Assembly: GCF_000745775.1 (NCBI RefSeq)
Contig: NZ_JQJY01000001.1
Span: 248,001-312,000 of the forward strand
DNA length: 64,000 nucleotides
Source: Flavobacterium sp. ASV13
GTDB lineage: Bacteria > Bacteroidota > Bacteroidia > Flavobacteriales > Flavobacteriaceae
Direction: 5' to 3'
The position numbers and the translations under genes were made by a program. Under the pieces are notes generated by a model. That model was not told where the DNA came from and ran no database searches. It saw only the letters and a list, made by a program, of their open reading frames with translations. Shown here in pieces: positions 34,833-42,517 of this stretch; within the stretch, counting starts at the first letter, position 1, and every line of letters starts with the position of its first letter.

Positions 34833-35870
34833 TTATTCTATCCCATAATTTAAAGGCAACATATCTCCAACTCTTTTTTCCGATATTTTCCCTGAAAAAA
34901 GTATGTCTTCAATATTTGAATTATTTCCATACTTGTAAATATAAAAACTATTTGTTTCAAAAGTGATTTTCGATACTTCCTTTTTATCAAAGACAAGATT
35001 ATAAACAGCTACAATTTTTTTTGAGTTTAGATTTATATTTTCACTTTTATCCTGATCAATTAATTCTACTTTTGCAAAATCTCCTTCTTTAGTTATTTTG
35101 AAGCATTTAGCTGGATCCTGATTATATTTACCTTTAAACAATAAAAACTTCTTGGCTTCCCAATCTGTATTTGCTAAATTTCTGAAAAACTGAATTTGAG
35201 ATCCCTGGAATGTTTTTTCTCGTTTTTTTAAGACTTTAGCGCTATTATCAATTTCTTCAAATCGGCTAACGCCACCATAAAAATTCTTAAAAGCATCTAT
35301 TGAATTAATACTAAATATATTAAAAGAAACTTCAAAAATTACCAATTCAAAATCAATTTTATATCCTAAGGCCGGATTTATAATCACCAAAGGTTTATCT
35401 GAAGAGGCTGTAAAAAGTAAATTCTTTTTATCATAATTAAATTTAATATCATCTTCATTTTTAATAATAGCTGATTTTGCATTACTAGTTGTTCCTAAAA
35501 AATATTCTCTAAACAACTTTAATTTCTGAGCTCTTGTAAACTGATTGTTATTATTAACAACAACTTCTTTAAGCTCATTTTCCGAAATCTTCATCGTTAT
35601 ATTTAATGGTTTCGAAACATCTAATCCTGACAAATACTCGGTCTGATATCCCATTGAACTAATCACTAAAATATTATTAGCATTAGATTCATACTTGATA
35701 GAAAATTTCCCATCAGCATCTGAAACTGTTGAAATTGTTGTACCATCATAGTAAACATTTACTCCTTCTAACGGAATATTACCTTTCCCTGTAATTTTAC
35801 CTTTAAGATTCTGTTGCGAAAATATAGTGACCGCAGAAAACAAAAATAAAAGAGTTAGTAGATTTTTCAT
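34833..35870 (-). CDS. Secreted protein with carboxypeptidase-regulatory-like domain
   Basis: This 345-residue exported protein has a signal peptide (MKNLLTLLFLFSAVTIFSQQ, started at ATG 35870). An N-terminal CarboxypepD_reg-like beta domain follows (about 22-95: GKITGKGNIPLEGVNVYYDG, TVSDADGKFSIKY, VISSMGYQTEYL), the kind found at the N-terminus of SusC-like receptors. The rest has no recognisable barrel; it resembles stand-alone Bacteroidota periplasmic proteins with this domain. Single-gene unit. I cannot name a function. Confidence 0.86.
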   Translation of the reverse strand: MKNLLTLLFLFSAVTIFSQQNLKGKITGKGNIPLEGVNVYYDGTTISTVSDADGKFSIKYESNANNILVISSMGYQTEYLSGLDVSKPLNITMKISENELKEVVVNNNNQFTRAQKLKLFREYFLGTTSNAKSAIIKNEDDIKFNYDKKNLLFTASSDKPLVIINPALGYKIDFELVIFEVSFNIFSINSIDAFKNFYGGVSRFEEIDNSAKVLKKREKTFQGSQIQFFRNLANTDWEAKKFLLFKGKYNQDPAKCFKITKEGDFAKVELIDQDKSENINLNSKKIVAVYNLVFDKKEVSKITFETNSFYIYKYGNNSNIEDILFSGKISEKRVGDMLPLNYGIE

Positions 35871-35948
35871 TAAAGCCAAAAGGTTTGATTAATTAGTAGC
35901 TAATTAACCAAACCTTTTTGTATTATCCTAAACAATCTGTTTTTTTTC

Positions 35949-36569
35949 TTACAAAATATCAATATCGCCTTTCCCTTCTCTCACGATAACTGGCTCATAA
36001 TCTGATAAATCTATAATTGTTGAACCAACGTTGTCGCCATAACCTCCATCAATAACCAAATCTACAAGATTCTGCCATTTTTCAAAAATCAATTCGGGAT
36101 CTGTTGTATATTCAATCACATCATCTTCATCACGAATAGAAGTCGAAACAACAGGATTTCCTAATTGACGAACAATCTCTAAAATAATATTATTATCAGG
36201 TACACGAATACCAACTGTAGTTTTCTTTTTAAACTCTTTTGGTAAATTATTGTTTCCTGGCAAAATAAAGGTGTACGGACCTGGTAAAGCTCTTTTCAAA
36301 ATTTTGAAAGTCGATGTATCAATCTGACGTACATAATCTGATAAATTACTCAAATCATGACAAATAAACGAAAAATTAGCTTTCTCTAATTTAACGCCTT
36401 TTATTTTTGCAATTTTTTCTAAAGCCCTAGAATTGGTAATATCACAACCTAAACCATAAACAGTATCTGTCGGATAAATTACCAAACCTCCATTCTGAAG
36501 CACTTTAACCACTTTTGCAATTGCAGCTTCACTAGGTTTATCTGGATATATTTTTATGAATTCGGCCAT
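35949..36569 (-). CDS. L-threonylcarbamoyladenylate synthase (TsaC/Sua5/YciO family)
   Basis: This 206-residue enzyme would make threonylcarbamoyl-AMP from threonine, bicarbonate and ATP for tRNA t6A. The family signatures are VIYPTDTVYGLGCDI (about 31-45), FSFICHDLSNLS, ALPGPYTFILPG (K/R-x-PGP) and VSTSIRDEDD, with GSTIIDLS near the end. There is no C-terminal Sua5 domain, so it is the short TsaC/YciO type, and YciO-like members may have other roles. The partner gene tsaE is at 22756-23163. Confidence 0.92.
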   Translation of the reverse strand: MAEFIKIYPDKPSEAAIAKVVKVLQNGGLVIYPTDTVYGLGCDITNSRALEKIAKIKGVKLEKANFSFICHDLSNLSDYVRQIDTSTFKILKRALPGPYTFILPGNNNLPKEFKKKTTVGIRVPDNNIILEIVRQLGNPVVSTSIRDEDDVIEYTTDPELIFEKWQNLVDLVIDGGYGDNVGSTIIDLSDYEPVIVREGKGDIDIL

Positions 36570-36581
36570 AACATTTTTGTT

Positions 36582-36656
36582 TCAAGTTTTTGTTTGTTTC
36601 AAGTTTCAAGTTTGCGCTCCAACAACTTGAAACTTTAAACCTGAAACTTGAAATAT
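36582..36656. repeat. GTTTCAAG-type repeat, copy 2
   Basis: It contains several GTTTCAAGTTT units and the 22-mer at 36626-36647, identical to 32200-32221. It lies between the TsaC-type gene and the UvrD gene. Both copies can fold into an imperfect hairpin. Confidence 0.7.
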
Positions 36657-36662
36657 TTTTCT

Positions 36663-38999
36663 TTATCCTACAACATCTAATTTAGCAAATCTTAACAACA
36701 ATTTCTTAATTCCGCCTACCTCAAATTTAATTTCAGCTTTTTTATCAGCACCAATGCCTTCCAGATTAATCACTTCGCCTTTTCCAAAACGTTCGTGCAT
36801 CACAACATTTCCAACCGTTAATTTACTATCAAATAAATTTGGAGCACCGGCATTTGGATTCGTTCCTCCAACTGGTTTTAATTTACGAATATTCAAATCC
36901 GGTTTCGGATTATTATCGGTAATATGTTTTGGCGGCGTTCCTCCTACTGGTTTTGCCAATCTTAATTTAGACTTATCGACATCTCCAAAGATATCACCGT
37001 CAATTGGTGATTTATAACGATAATTGCTTTCAGATGGAGTTAAATATTCTAGATACTGACCATCAATTTCTTCAATAAAACGAGATGGTTCACTGTCTGT
37101 CAATTTTCCCCAACGATAACGCGACTGTGCATAAGTCAAATACGCCTGATGTTCGGCACGAGTTAAAGCTACGTAAAATAAACGACGTTCTTCTTCTAAT
37201 TCGCTTCTGGTACTCATACTCATAGCACTCGGAAACAAATCTTCTTCCATTCCCACAACAAAAACATGAGGAAACTCAAGTCCTTTTGCTAAGTGAATCG
37301 TCATCAAAGCTACACGATCTTCATCATTTGTATCTTTATCCAAATCTGTTGCCAAAGCCACATCTTCCATAAATTCAGAAAGCGCACCTCTTGCTCCATC
37401 AATCTCTCTTTGACCTTCAGTAAAATCTTTAATACCGTTTAAAAGTTCTTCGATATTCTGAATCTTCGCCATTCCTTCCGGTGTAGCATCTTTTTTCAAT
37501 TCCTGAACCAAACCAGTTTTCTTTGCAACGTGGTCTGTAATATAAAAAGCATCCTGATTCTGATCAATAACCTGAAAACTCTGAATCATCGTAACAAAAT
37601 CTTTCAATTTGTTTTTTGTACCAGTATTTAGTTTCAAGTCGATTTTATCGATATTCACCATTACTTCCCAAATCGAACGTTTGTAATGATTGGCTGCAAT
37701 TGTCAGTTTTTCAACAGTTGTATCCCCAATTCCACGTGCAGGGTAATTGATTACACGAATCAATGCTTCTTCATCTTTTGGATTCAAAACCAAACGCAAA
37801 TAACACAAAACATCTTTAATTTCTTTACGCTGGTAAAATGACAATCCGCCGTAAATTCGATAAGGAATATCACGTTTTCTTAAAGCGTCTTCCATCGCAC
37901 GCGATTGTGCATTTGTACGATACAAAATAGCAAAAGCGCCATTGTGCAATTGATTCTGCATTTTCTGCTCAAAAATTGTACTTGCTACAAAACGTCCTTC
38001 TTCAGCATCGGTCAAACTTCGGTGGACTTTAATTCTCGGCCCAAATTCATTTGCAGTCCAAACCACTTTATCCAGTTTGGTTTTATTATGCTCCATTACA
38101 GTATTTGCCGCTTCTACAATATTTCTTGTCGAACGATAATTCTGCTCCAAACGAAACATTACTACGCCTTCATAATCTTTCTGGAAATTCAAAATATTAT
38201 TGATGTTCGCTCCACGAAACGCATAAATACTTTGCGCATCGTCACCAACCACACAAATATTCTGAAATCTGTCTGATAAAGCCCTAACAATCAAATATTG
38301 AGAGTGATTTGTATCTTGGTACTCATCCACCAAAATGTAACGGAAACGATCCTGATATTTTGCTAAAACTTCTGGAAAACGAGTTAGTAACTCATTAGTT
38401 TTCAATAATAAATCATCAAAATCCATTGCACCGGCTTTAAAACAGCGCTCTACATATTGCTGATAAATTTCACCCAATCTTGGTCTTTTTGCCATTGCAT
38501 CGGCTTCAACCAATTCCGGATTATTAAAATAGGCTTTTACCGTAATCAAGCTATTCTTATAACTAGATATACGTCCTAAAATCTGTTTTGGTTTATAGAT
38601 ATCACGATCCAGCTGCATTTCTTTAATAATTGAAGAAATCAATCTCGCCGAATCCTGAGAATCATAAATAGTAAAATTGGAAGGATAACCTAAATGATCC
38701 GATTCTGCGCGAAGAATACGAGCAAAAATCGAGTGAAAAGTTCCCATCCAAAGATTCTTAGCTTCAGATGCTCCCACAATATCCGAAATCCTGTGCTTCA
38801 TTTCACGCGCTGCTTTATTGGTAAAAGTCAGCGACAAAATATTGAAAGCATCAACTCCTTGAGCCATCAAATAAGCAATTCTAATTGTTAAAACACGGGT
38901 TTTTCCCGAACCTGCACCAGCAATAATAATCATTGGCCCGTCTTTCTTTAAAACAGGCGCTCTCTGCGCTTCGTTGAGCTGGTCAATATATTTCTGCAT
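36663..38999 (-). CDS. UvrD/PcrA-type 3'-5' DNA helicase
   Basis: This 778-residue superfamily 1A helicase is a repair and replication-restart motor. It has a Q-motif LNEAQRAPVL, Walker A AGAGSGKTRVLTIR (about 27-40), LSLTFTNKAAREM, motif II VDEYQDTNHSQY, FRLEQNYRSTRNIV, MTIHLAKGLEFPHVFV and ALTRAEHQAYLTYA. The C-terminus carries the PcrA-type Tudor-like domain (VGNVVMHERFGKGEVINLEG) that contacts RNA polymerase in PcrA. I start it at ATG 38999. A TATTTTTG promoter box is 21 nt upstream. A repeat lies between it and the TsaC-type gene. Confidence 0.96.
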   Translation of the reverse strand: MQKYIDQLNEAQRAPVLKKDGPMIIIAGAGSGKTRVLTIRIAYLMAQGVDAFNILSLTFTNKAAREMKHRISDIVGASEAKNLWMGTFHSIFARILRAESDHLGYPSNFTIYDSQDSARLISSIIKEMQLDRDIYKPKQILGRISSYKNSLITVKAYFNNPELVEADAMAKRPRLGEIYQQYVERCFKAGAMDFDDLLLKTNELLTRFPEVLAKYQDRFRYILVDEYQDTNHSQYLIVRALSDRFQNICVVGDDAQSIYAFRGANINNILNFQKDYEGVVMFRLEQNYRSTRNIVEAANTVMEHNKTKLDKVVWTANEFGPRIKVHRSLTDAEEGRFVASTIFEQKMQNQLHNGAFAILYRTNAQSRAMEDALRKRDIPYRIYGGLSFYQRKEIKDVLCYLRLVLNPKDEEALIRVINYPARGIGDTTVEKLTIAANHYKRSIWEVMVNIDKIDLKLNTGTKNKLKDFVTMIQSFQVIDQNQDAFYITDHVAKKTGLVQELKKDATPEGMAKIQNIEELLNGIKDFTEGQREIDGARGALSEFMEDVALATDLDKDTNDEDRVALMTIHLAKGLEFPHVFVVGMEEDLFPSAMSMSTRSELEEERRLFYVALTRAEHQAYLTYAQSRYRWGKLTDSEPSRFIEEIDGQYLEYLTPSESNYRYKSPIDGDIFGDVDKSKLRLAKPVGGTPPKHITDNNPKPDLNIRKLKPVGGTNPNAGAPNLFDSKLTVGNVVMHERFGKGEVINLEGIGADKKAEIKFEVGGIKKLLLRFAKLDVVG

Positions 39000-39020
39000 G
39001 TAATTTATCTCCTTTATATG

Positions 39021-39028
39021 CAAAAATA
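39021..39028 (-). promoter_or_regulatory. -7 promoter box of the UvrD/PcrA gene
   Basis: TATTTTTG on the minus strand lies 21 nt upstream of the ATG at 38999, with an 8-bp tandem repeat copy just beyond it where the -33 would be. Confidence 0.4.
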
Positions 39029-39048
39029 AGAATTAAAAGAGAAAGTTC

Positions 39049-39085
39049 CTAAGGTACTAAGATTCTGAGATGCTAAGTTTTTTTT
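39049..39085 (+). repeat. Degenerate 8-bp tandem repeat, copy B
   Basis: Units CTAAGGTA, CTAAGATT, CTGAGATG, CTAAGTTT, then a T-run. It belongs to the same family as copies at 13206, 49604 and 49723. Confidence 0.75.
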
Positions 39086-39121
39086 GAAGCCGAACAATAG
39101 GCATTTTATTGAACATGGTTT

Positions 39122-39186
39122 CCCGCTTTCGGCTATATCTCTCCTCCCGATAGCCATCGGGATGCGAGGATACCGCCTCAATCGGG
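39122..39186. repeat. GC-rich structured intergenic element
   Basis: The outer arms 39122-39139 and 39169-39186 pair at 13 of 18 positions. An inner perfect 7-bp hairpin is TCCCGAT-AGCC-ATCGGGA (39145-39162). Base composition is far above its AT-rich flanks. I recall similar CCCGCT...AATCGGGGCTA elements in other flavobacterial spacers; this is from memory, not a search. Confidence 0.65.
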
Positions 39187-39364
39187 GCTAAATTCAAACA
39201 ATTGGCTTTCTTTAAATATTTTGAACCATATAAGTAATAATAAGTTCATTTAATTCTATTACTGAGTAAAATATTGTTAATACTCATATGACCAGAAATC
39301 TTGAAAACCTTATTGAAGATACAGCTTATAATTTCTTATATAACTTATATTGTTTAAGAAAAAA

Positions 39365-40132
39365 CTACTTAAAGAAAACGTCGTAAGCAAAGCGAATCAA
39401 CGTCCCAACCACAACCACCAAAAAGAAAATCCTAATAAAACCATTTCCTTTATTAATTGCCAGTTTTGCGCCAAGCCATCCTCCAAGTCCATTGCTAATT
39501 GCCATCGGAATAGCGATTGACCAGATTATTTTTCCTTTAATCATAAACAAACAAATCGAACCAAAATTTGTAGCCAGATTTACCATTTTAGCATTCGCGG
39601 AAGCGTGAAGAAAATCAAAACCTAAAAGCGCAATAAATGCAACTACAAAAAAACTTCCAGTCCCTGGGCCAATAAATCCGTCATAAAAACCAACGATCAT
39701 ACTAATTACAACTGCATAAATAATTTGTGTTGTAGCCGAATGTTCTTTGGCTTCATGCTGACCAAAATTCTTCTTTGCATAGGTATAAACAAACAATAAC
39801 GACAAAACTACCAACAAAAGCGGTTTCATAAAATCGTTGCTTACCAATGTCAAAATCGTAGAACCCAAAAATGCCGATGGAACTGCCAAACACATCATTA
39901 TGATTAATAATTTCCATTGAATAACTACTTTTTTTAAATATTGAAAAGCAGCAAATGCCGTTCCGCTGAAAGCCGGGATTTTCAAAGAACCAATTACTGT
40001 AGAAACAGGCAAATTAGGCAATAAAATTAATCCCATTGGAGTTTGGATTAAACCGCCGCCACCAACAATTGCATCAATAAATCCTGCAGCAAATGCGGCT
40101 AAGCAAAGAAAAAGTATTATGTATGAATCCAT
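39365..40132 (-). CDS. TauE/SafE family membrane transporter
   Basis: This 255-residue integral membrane protein with about eight helices belongs to the TauE/SafE family of putative anion (sulfite, sulfoacetate) exporters. The family repeat is visible near both halves: GFIDAIVGGGGLIQTPMGLIL at residues about 17-37 and IVGFYDGFIGPGTGSFFVVAF in the middle, then ASANAKMVNLATNFGS and ISNGLGGWLGAKLAINKG. It is monocistronic, with a TACTTTTG box upstream. No sulfur-metabolism genes lie nearby, so the substrate is not set. Confidence 0.94.
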   Translation of the reverse strand: MDSYIILFLCLAAFAAGFIDAIVGGGGLIQTPMGLILLPNLPVSTVIGSLKIPAFSGTAFAAFQYLKKVVIQWKLLIIMMCLAVPSAFLGSTILTLVSNDFMKPLLLVVLSLLFVYTYAKKNFGQHEAKEHSATTQIIYAVVISMIVGFYDGFIGPGTGSFFVVAFIALLGFDFLHASANAKMVNLATNFGSICLFMIKGKIIWSIAIPMAISNGLGGWLGAKLAINKGNGFIRIFFLVVVVGTLIRFAYDVFFK

Positions 40133-40168
40133 TAAAAGTAAAATTGTGTAGAATTTAAAAAACAGCTA

Positions 40169-40176
40169 CAAAAGTA
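40169..40176 (-). promoter_or_regulatory. -7 promoter box of the TauE-family gene
   Basis: TACTTTTG on the minus strand lies 36 nt upstream of the ATG at 40132; no clear -33 element. Confidence 0.4.
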
Positions 40177-40258
40177 AGTTTTCCGTTTTGTTTATTACCG
40201 AAAATTTAAAACGGATTTCTCCTCAAAAAGTATATTTTTGCTAAAAAATTTAACCCAA

Positions 40259-40780
40259 ATGGATTTTACAAGAATTATAGAATTAGCCAGTTATACACTT
40301 CCTGCAATTGTTACGGGATTTGTTGCCTACAGTTTTTTTGAACTGCATATTAAAAACAATGATAAAAAACGTGCTTTTTTATTGAATAGAGATTATCAAA
40401 AACAATCACTACCAATACGTTTACAGGCCTATGAGCGTATGACGTTATTTTTGGAACGTATAAACTTGACCAAATTATTAATTAGAATTGCACCAATTTC
40501 ACAAAATAAACACGATTATGAAAACTACATAATCGATCAAATTGAGCAGGAATTTGAACACAATTTAACGCAACAAATCTACATGTCTGATGAATGCTGG
40601 ACAATTATTACAACGGCAAAAAATGCTACAATTCAAATGATTCGCAAAGCTGCAATGAGCGATAAAGTAGAAAATGCTGATAAATTGCGTGAAGTAATTT
40701 TAAATGATTTATTAGAAAAACAATCTCCAAGTAATGCCGCTTTAGGATATATTAAAAATGAAGTTGCAGATCTTTGGTAG
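40259..40780 (+). CDS. Conserved membrane-anchored protein of unknown function
   Basis: This 173-residue protein has one N-terminal membrane segment (about 9-27, SYTLPAIVTGFVAYSFFEL) and a helical cytoplasmic body (KKRAFLLNRDYQKQSLPIRLQAYERMTLFLERI, then DYENYIIDQIEQEFEHNLTQQIYMSDECW). I recognise the pattern as a widespread flavobacterial protein family without a named function. I start it at ATG 40259. It is divergent from the TauE gene and has its own terminator. Confidence 0.85.
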   Translation: MDFTRIIELASYTLPAIVTGFVAYSFFELHIKNNDKKRAFLLNRDYQKQSLPIRLQAYERMTLFLERINLTKLLIRIAPISQNKHDYENYIIDQIEQEFEHNLTQQIYMSDECWTIITTAKNATIQMIRKAAMSDKVENADKLREVILNDLLEKQSPSNAALGYIKNEVADLW

Positions 40781-40794
40781 AATATAACTTACTC

Positions 40795-40829
40795 GAAAGA
40801 TTGAGTATGTTTTAACTGCTCAATCTTTC
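40795..40829 (+). terminator. Terminator after the 40259-40780 gene
   Basis: An 11-bp perfect inverted repeat (40795-40805 with 40819-40829; GAAAGATTGAG) with a 13-nt loop is followed by a T-run. Confidence 0.85.
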
Positions 40830-40835
40830 ATTTTT

Positions 40836-41465
40836 TTAGCTAACCCATTCTTCACGATATTTTACTACTTCCCATTTTCCTTTCTTTTTTTCTAAGAAAA
40901 CTTTGTAACCTGCACCACACAAACCAGAACAATTTAAAGTATACTTAACATAAGCCTTTTTTCCATCAAGTGAAATTATTGGAATCGTAGCGTAATAATA
41001 ACTAAAATATTTCACGCTTTTAATATCATTCCTAACTTCTTTGACTGATTTGATATCAACTTCATTAAAATCATTTTGCAATATTTTGAAAGTATTAAAA
41101 TTTTTGCTTTGAAATTCAATATACAACGAATCTGATTTTGAAAAGAAAAATTTTTCCTTGGGAATATCAGGAAATCCAATTAGAAATTCTATCAGTTCAG
41201 ACTCTCCTTCTGCTTTCTTAGGCAACTTGTTTTTTTCAATATGCTCAATTTTCAACTTTTGCAAATCTTCGCAAAAAGAAATTTTTGTTTTCTTTCCTAA
41301 ATATTGAGCTATTTCTAAACTATCACTATTAATGACAGCTTTAATTATTGCAGAAATATCTTCATTTTTGGGTAATTTAAAATTGCTGCTTGATTTTTCT
41401 TTCTGACAACTTGCAAAAAAGAAAGTCAAAAATATAAATGAAACTAAACAACATAAACTTCTCAT
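40836..41465 (-). CDS. Lipoprotein of unknown function
   Basis: This 209-residue protein starts at ATG 41465 with a lipoprotein signal (MRSLCCLVSFIFLTFFFASC, Cys at about 20). The mature part is charged and mostly beta/alpha mixed (EDISAIIKAVINSDSLEIAQYLG, then FFSKSDSLYIEFQSKNF). Near the end it has a Cys pair in KYTLNCSGLCGAGYKVFLEKK, which might form a disulfide. I do not recognise a family. It follows the patatin gene by 26 bp on the same strand and is probably its operon partner. Confidence 0.82.
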   Translation of the reverse strand: MRSLCCLVSFIFLTFFFASCQKEKSSSNFKLPKNEDISAIIKAVINSDSLEIAQYLGKKTKISFCEDLQKLKIEHIEKNKLPKKAEGESELIEFLIGFPDIPKEKFFFSKSDSLYIEFQSKNFNTFKILQNDFNEVDIKSVKEVRNDIKSVKYFSYYYATIPIISLDGKKAYVKYTLNCSGLCGAGYKVFLEKKKGKWEVVKYREEWVS

Positions 41466-41491
41466 ATTTTCAGATAAATTAAACTTCACAT

Positions 41492-42391
41492 CTACCTATT
41501 ATCACTCATAACTTCTGACTTATTCTGAGCATATTCATATCCTTGTTCCCACCATTCTTTCATTACTTCTTTATTGAAAATAAGTGCATTATCAGTAAGT
41601 TTTGTTGGTGTATAATATAAGTTAAGTTTAACATTCTTATTGTTTGCCATAAGTTTTCCTATAGCAATATCATGTTTTTCAACCTGATCCAAAGCAATTC
41701 GGAACAAATCAATCATTAACGAAAATGGATTTTTGCCAATAACCGTTTTATCCATATTTACTTCAGTTTCTAAAATAATAACATCAATTTCAGTGGCTCC
41801 GCGATTAATTGCTTCACGAATTGGAACTAAACTCGAGAATCCTCCATCGCCATATTCGTAATTATTTTTCTCCACCAAACTCATAAACGGAACATAATTA
41901 CTTGAAATCCAAGACCATTCTATAAACTCTTCGTAACTACAATCTTTCACCGATTTATATTCCGATTCATTTTTGGTGAAATTGGTTACCGTGATAATAA
42001 CATCTGTTTTCAGTTTTTTTAGTTTATTGAAATCAGATAATGAAAAGTTATTTCGAATATATTTTCTTAAGCCTTTACTCTCGCCAAAAGTCCTTTTTCC
42101 TTTAAAAAACTGGCGCAAAACATTGAAATGATTAATCGTTACAATATCAACACCTTCTTTATTTTTAACCACAAACGGACAAATATTAAAAATACTTGCC
42201 ATCGTAACATTAGTATAAACCGAATGAATTTTTTTAATATGTCCCAAAGCTAAATGCGGAATCAGCAAACTTCCGGTAGAAGTGCCTAAAAACAAATCAT
42301 ATTCATAATTTTTTTCTTCGATTAAATACTGCGCAACTCCTCCGGCAAAGGCGCCTTTACTTCCGCCGCCAGAAATAACTAATGCTCTCAT
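41492..42391 (-). CDS. Patatin-like phospholipase
   Basis: This 299-residue serine hydrolase cleaves acyl chains from (phospho)lipids. It has the oxyanion loop GGGSKGAFAGGV at residues about 8-19, the nucleophile motif GTSTGS (G-x-S-x-G, Ser at about 40), and the catalytic Asp in YGDGGFSSLVP. All catalytic parts are intact. No signal peptide is visible, so it is cytoplasmic or exported by another route. It is followed closely by a lipoprotein gene. The upstream 126-bp gap holds a repeat. Confidence 0.93.
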   Translation of the reverse strand: MRALVISGGGSKGAFAGGVAQYLIEEKNYEYDLFLGTSTGSLLIPHLALGHIKKIHSVYTNVTMASIFNICPFVVKNKEGVDIVTINHFNVLRQFFKGKRTFGESKGLRKYIRNNFSLSDFNKLKKLKTDVIITVTNFTKNESEYKSVKDCSYEEFIEWSWISSNYVPFMSLVEKNNYEYGDGGFSSLVPIREAINRGATEIDVIILETEVNMDKTVIGKNPFSLMIDLFRIALDQVEKHDIAIGKLMANNKNVKLNLYYTPTKLTDNALIFNKEVMKEWWEQGYEYAQNKSEVMSDNR

Positions 42392-42420
42392 ATGTGGTAT
42401 TGTAGGTTTTATTTTTTTTT

Positions 42421-42517
42421 TAGAAAACAGATAAAAGAATAAAGAGCAAAGACTTTTATATTCGGTTAAATCTTTACTCTTGCTTCTTTGTTCTATTCTC
42501 TATATTCTATTCTCTTT
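42421..42517. repeat. AGAGCAAAG-type repeat region
   Basis: Purine-rich AGAATAAAGAGCAAAGAC on the left and pyrimidine-rich TTGCTTCTTTGTTCTATTCTC on the right form a loose inverted repeat, similar in content to the tighter copy at 47373-47445. It lies between the M1 peptidase and the patatin gene. Confidence 0.45.

Larger units (their letters stand above)
39000..39364. other. 365-bp intergenic region with two repeat elements
   Basis: From left to right it holds the -7 box of the helicase gene, an 8-bp tandem repeat copy (39049-39085), a GC-rich structured element (39122-39186) and then about 175 bp of AT-rich sequence without clear features. A 32-codon open frame at 39288-39386 is not supported. 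Confidence 0.7.

Noticed and set aside
39288..39386. Short plus-strand open frame (MTRNLENLIEDTAYNF...) overlapping the end of the TauE gene
   Set aside because: 32 codons, no ribosome or promoter support and it runs into the TauE stop on the other strand. It could be a gene remnant but cannot be supported.
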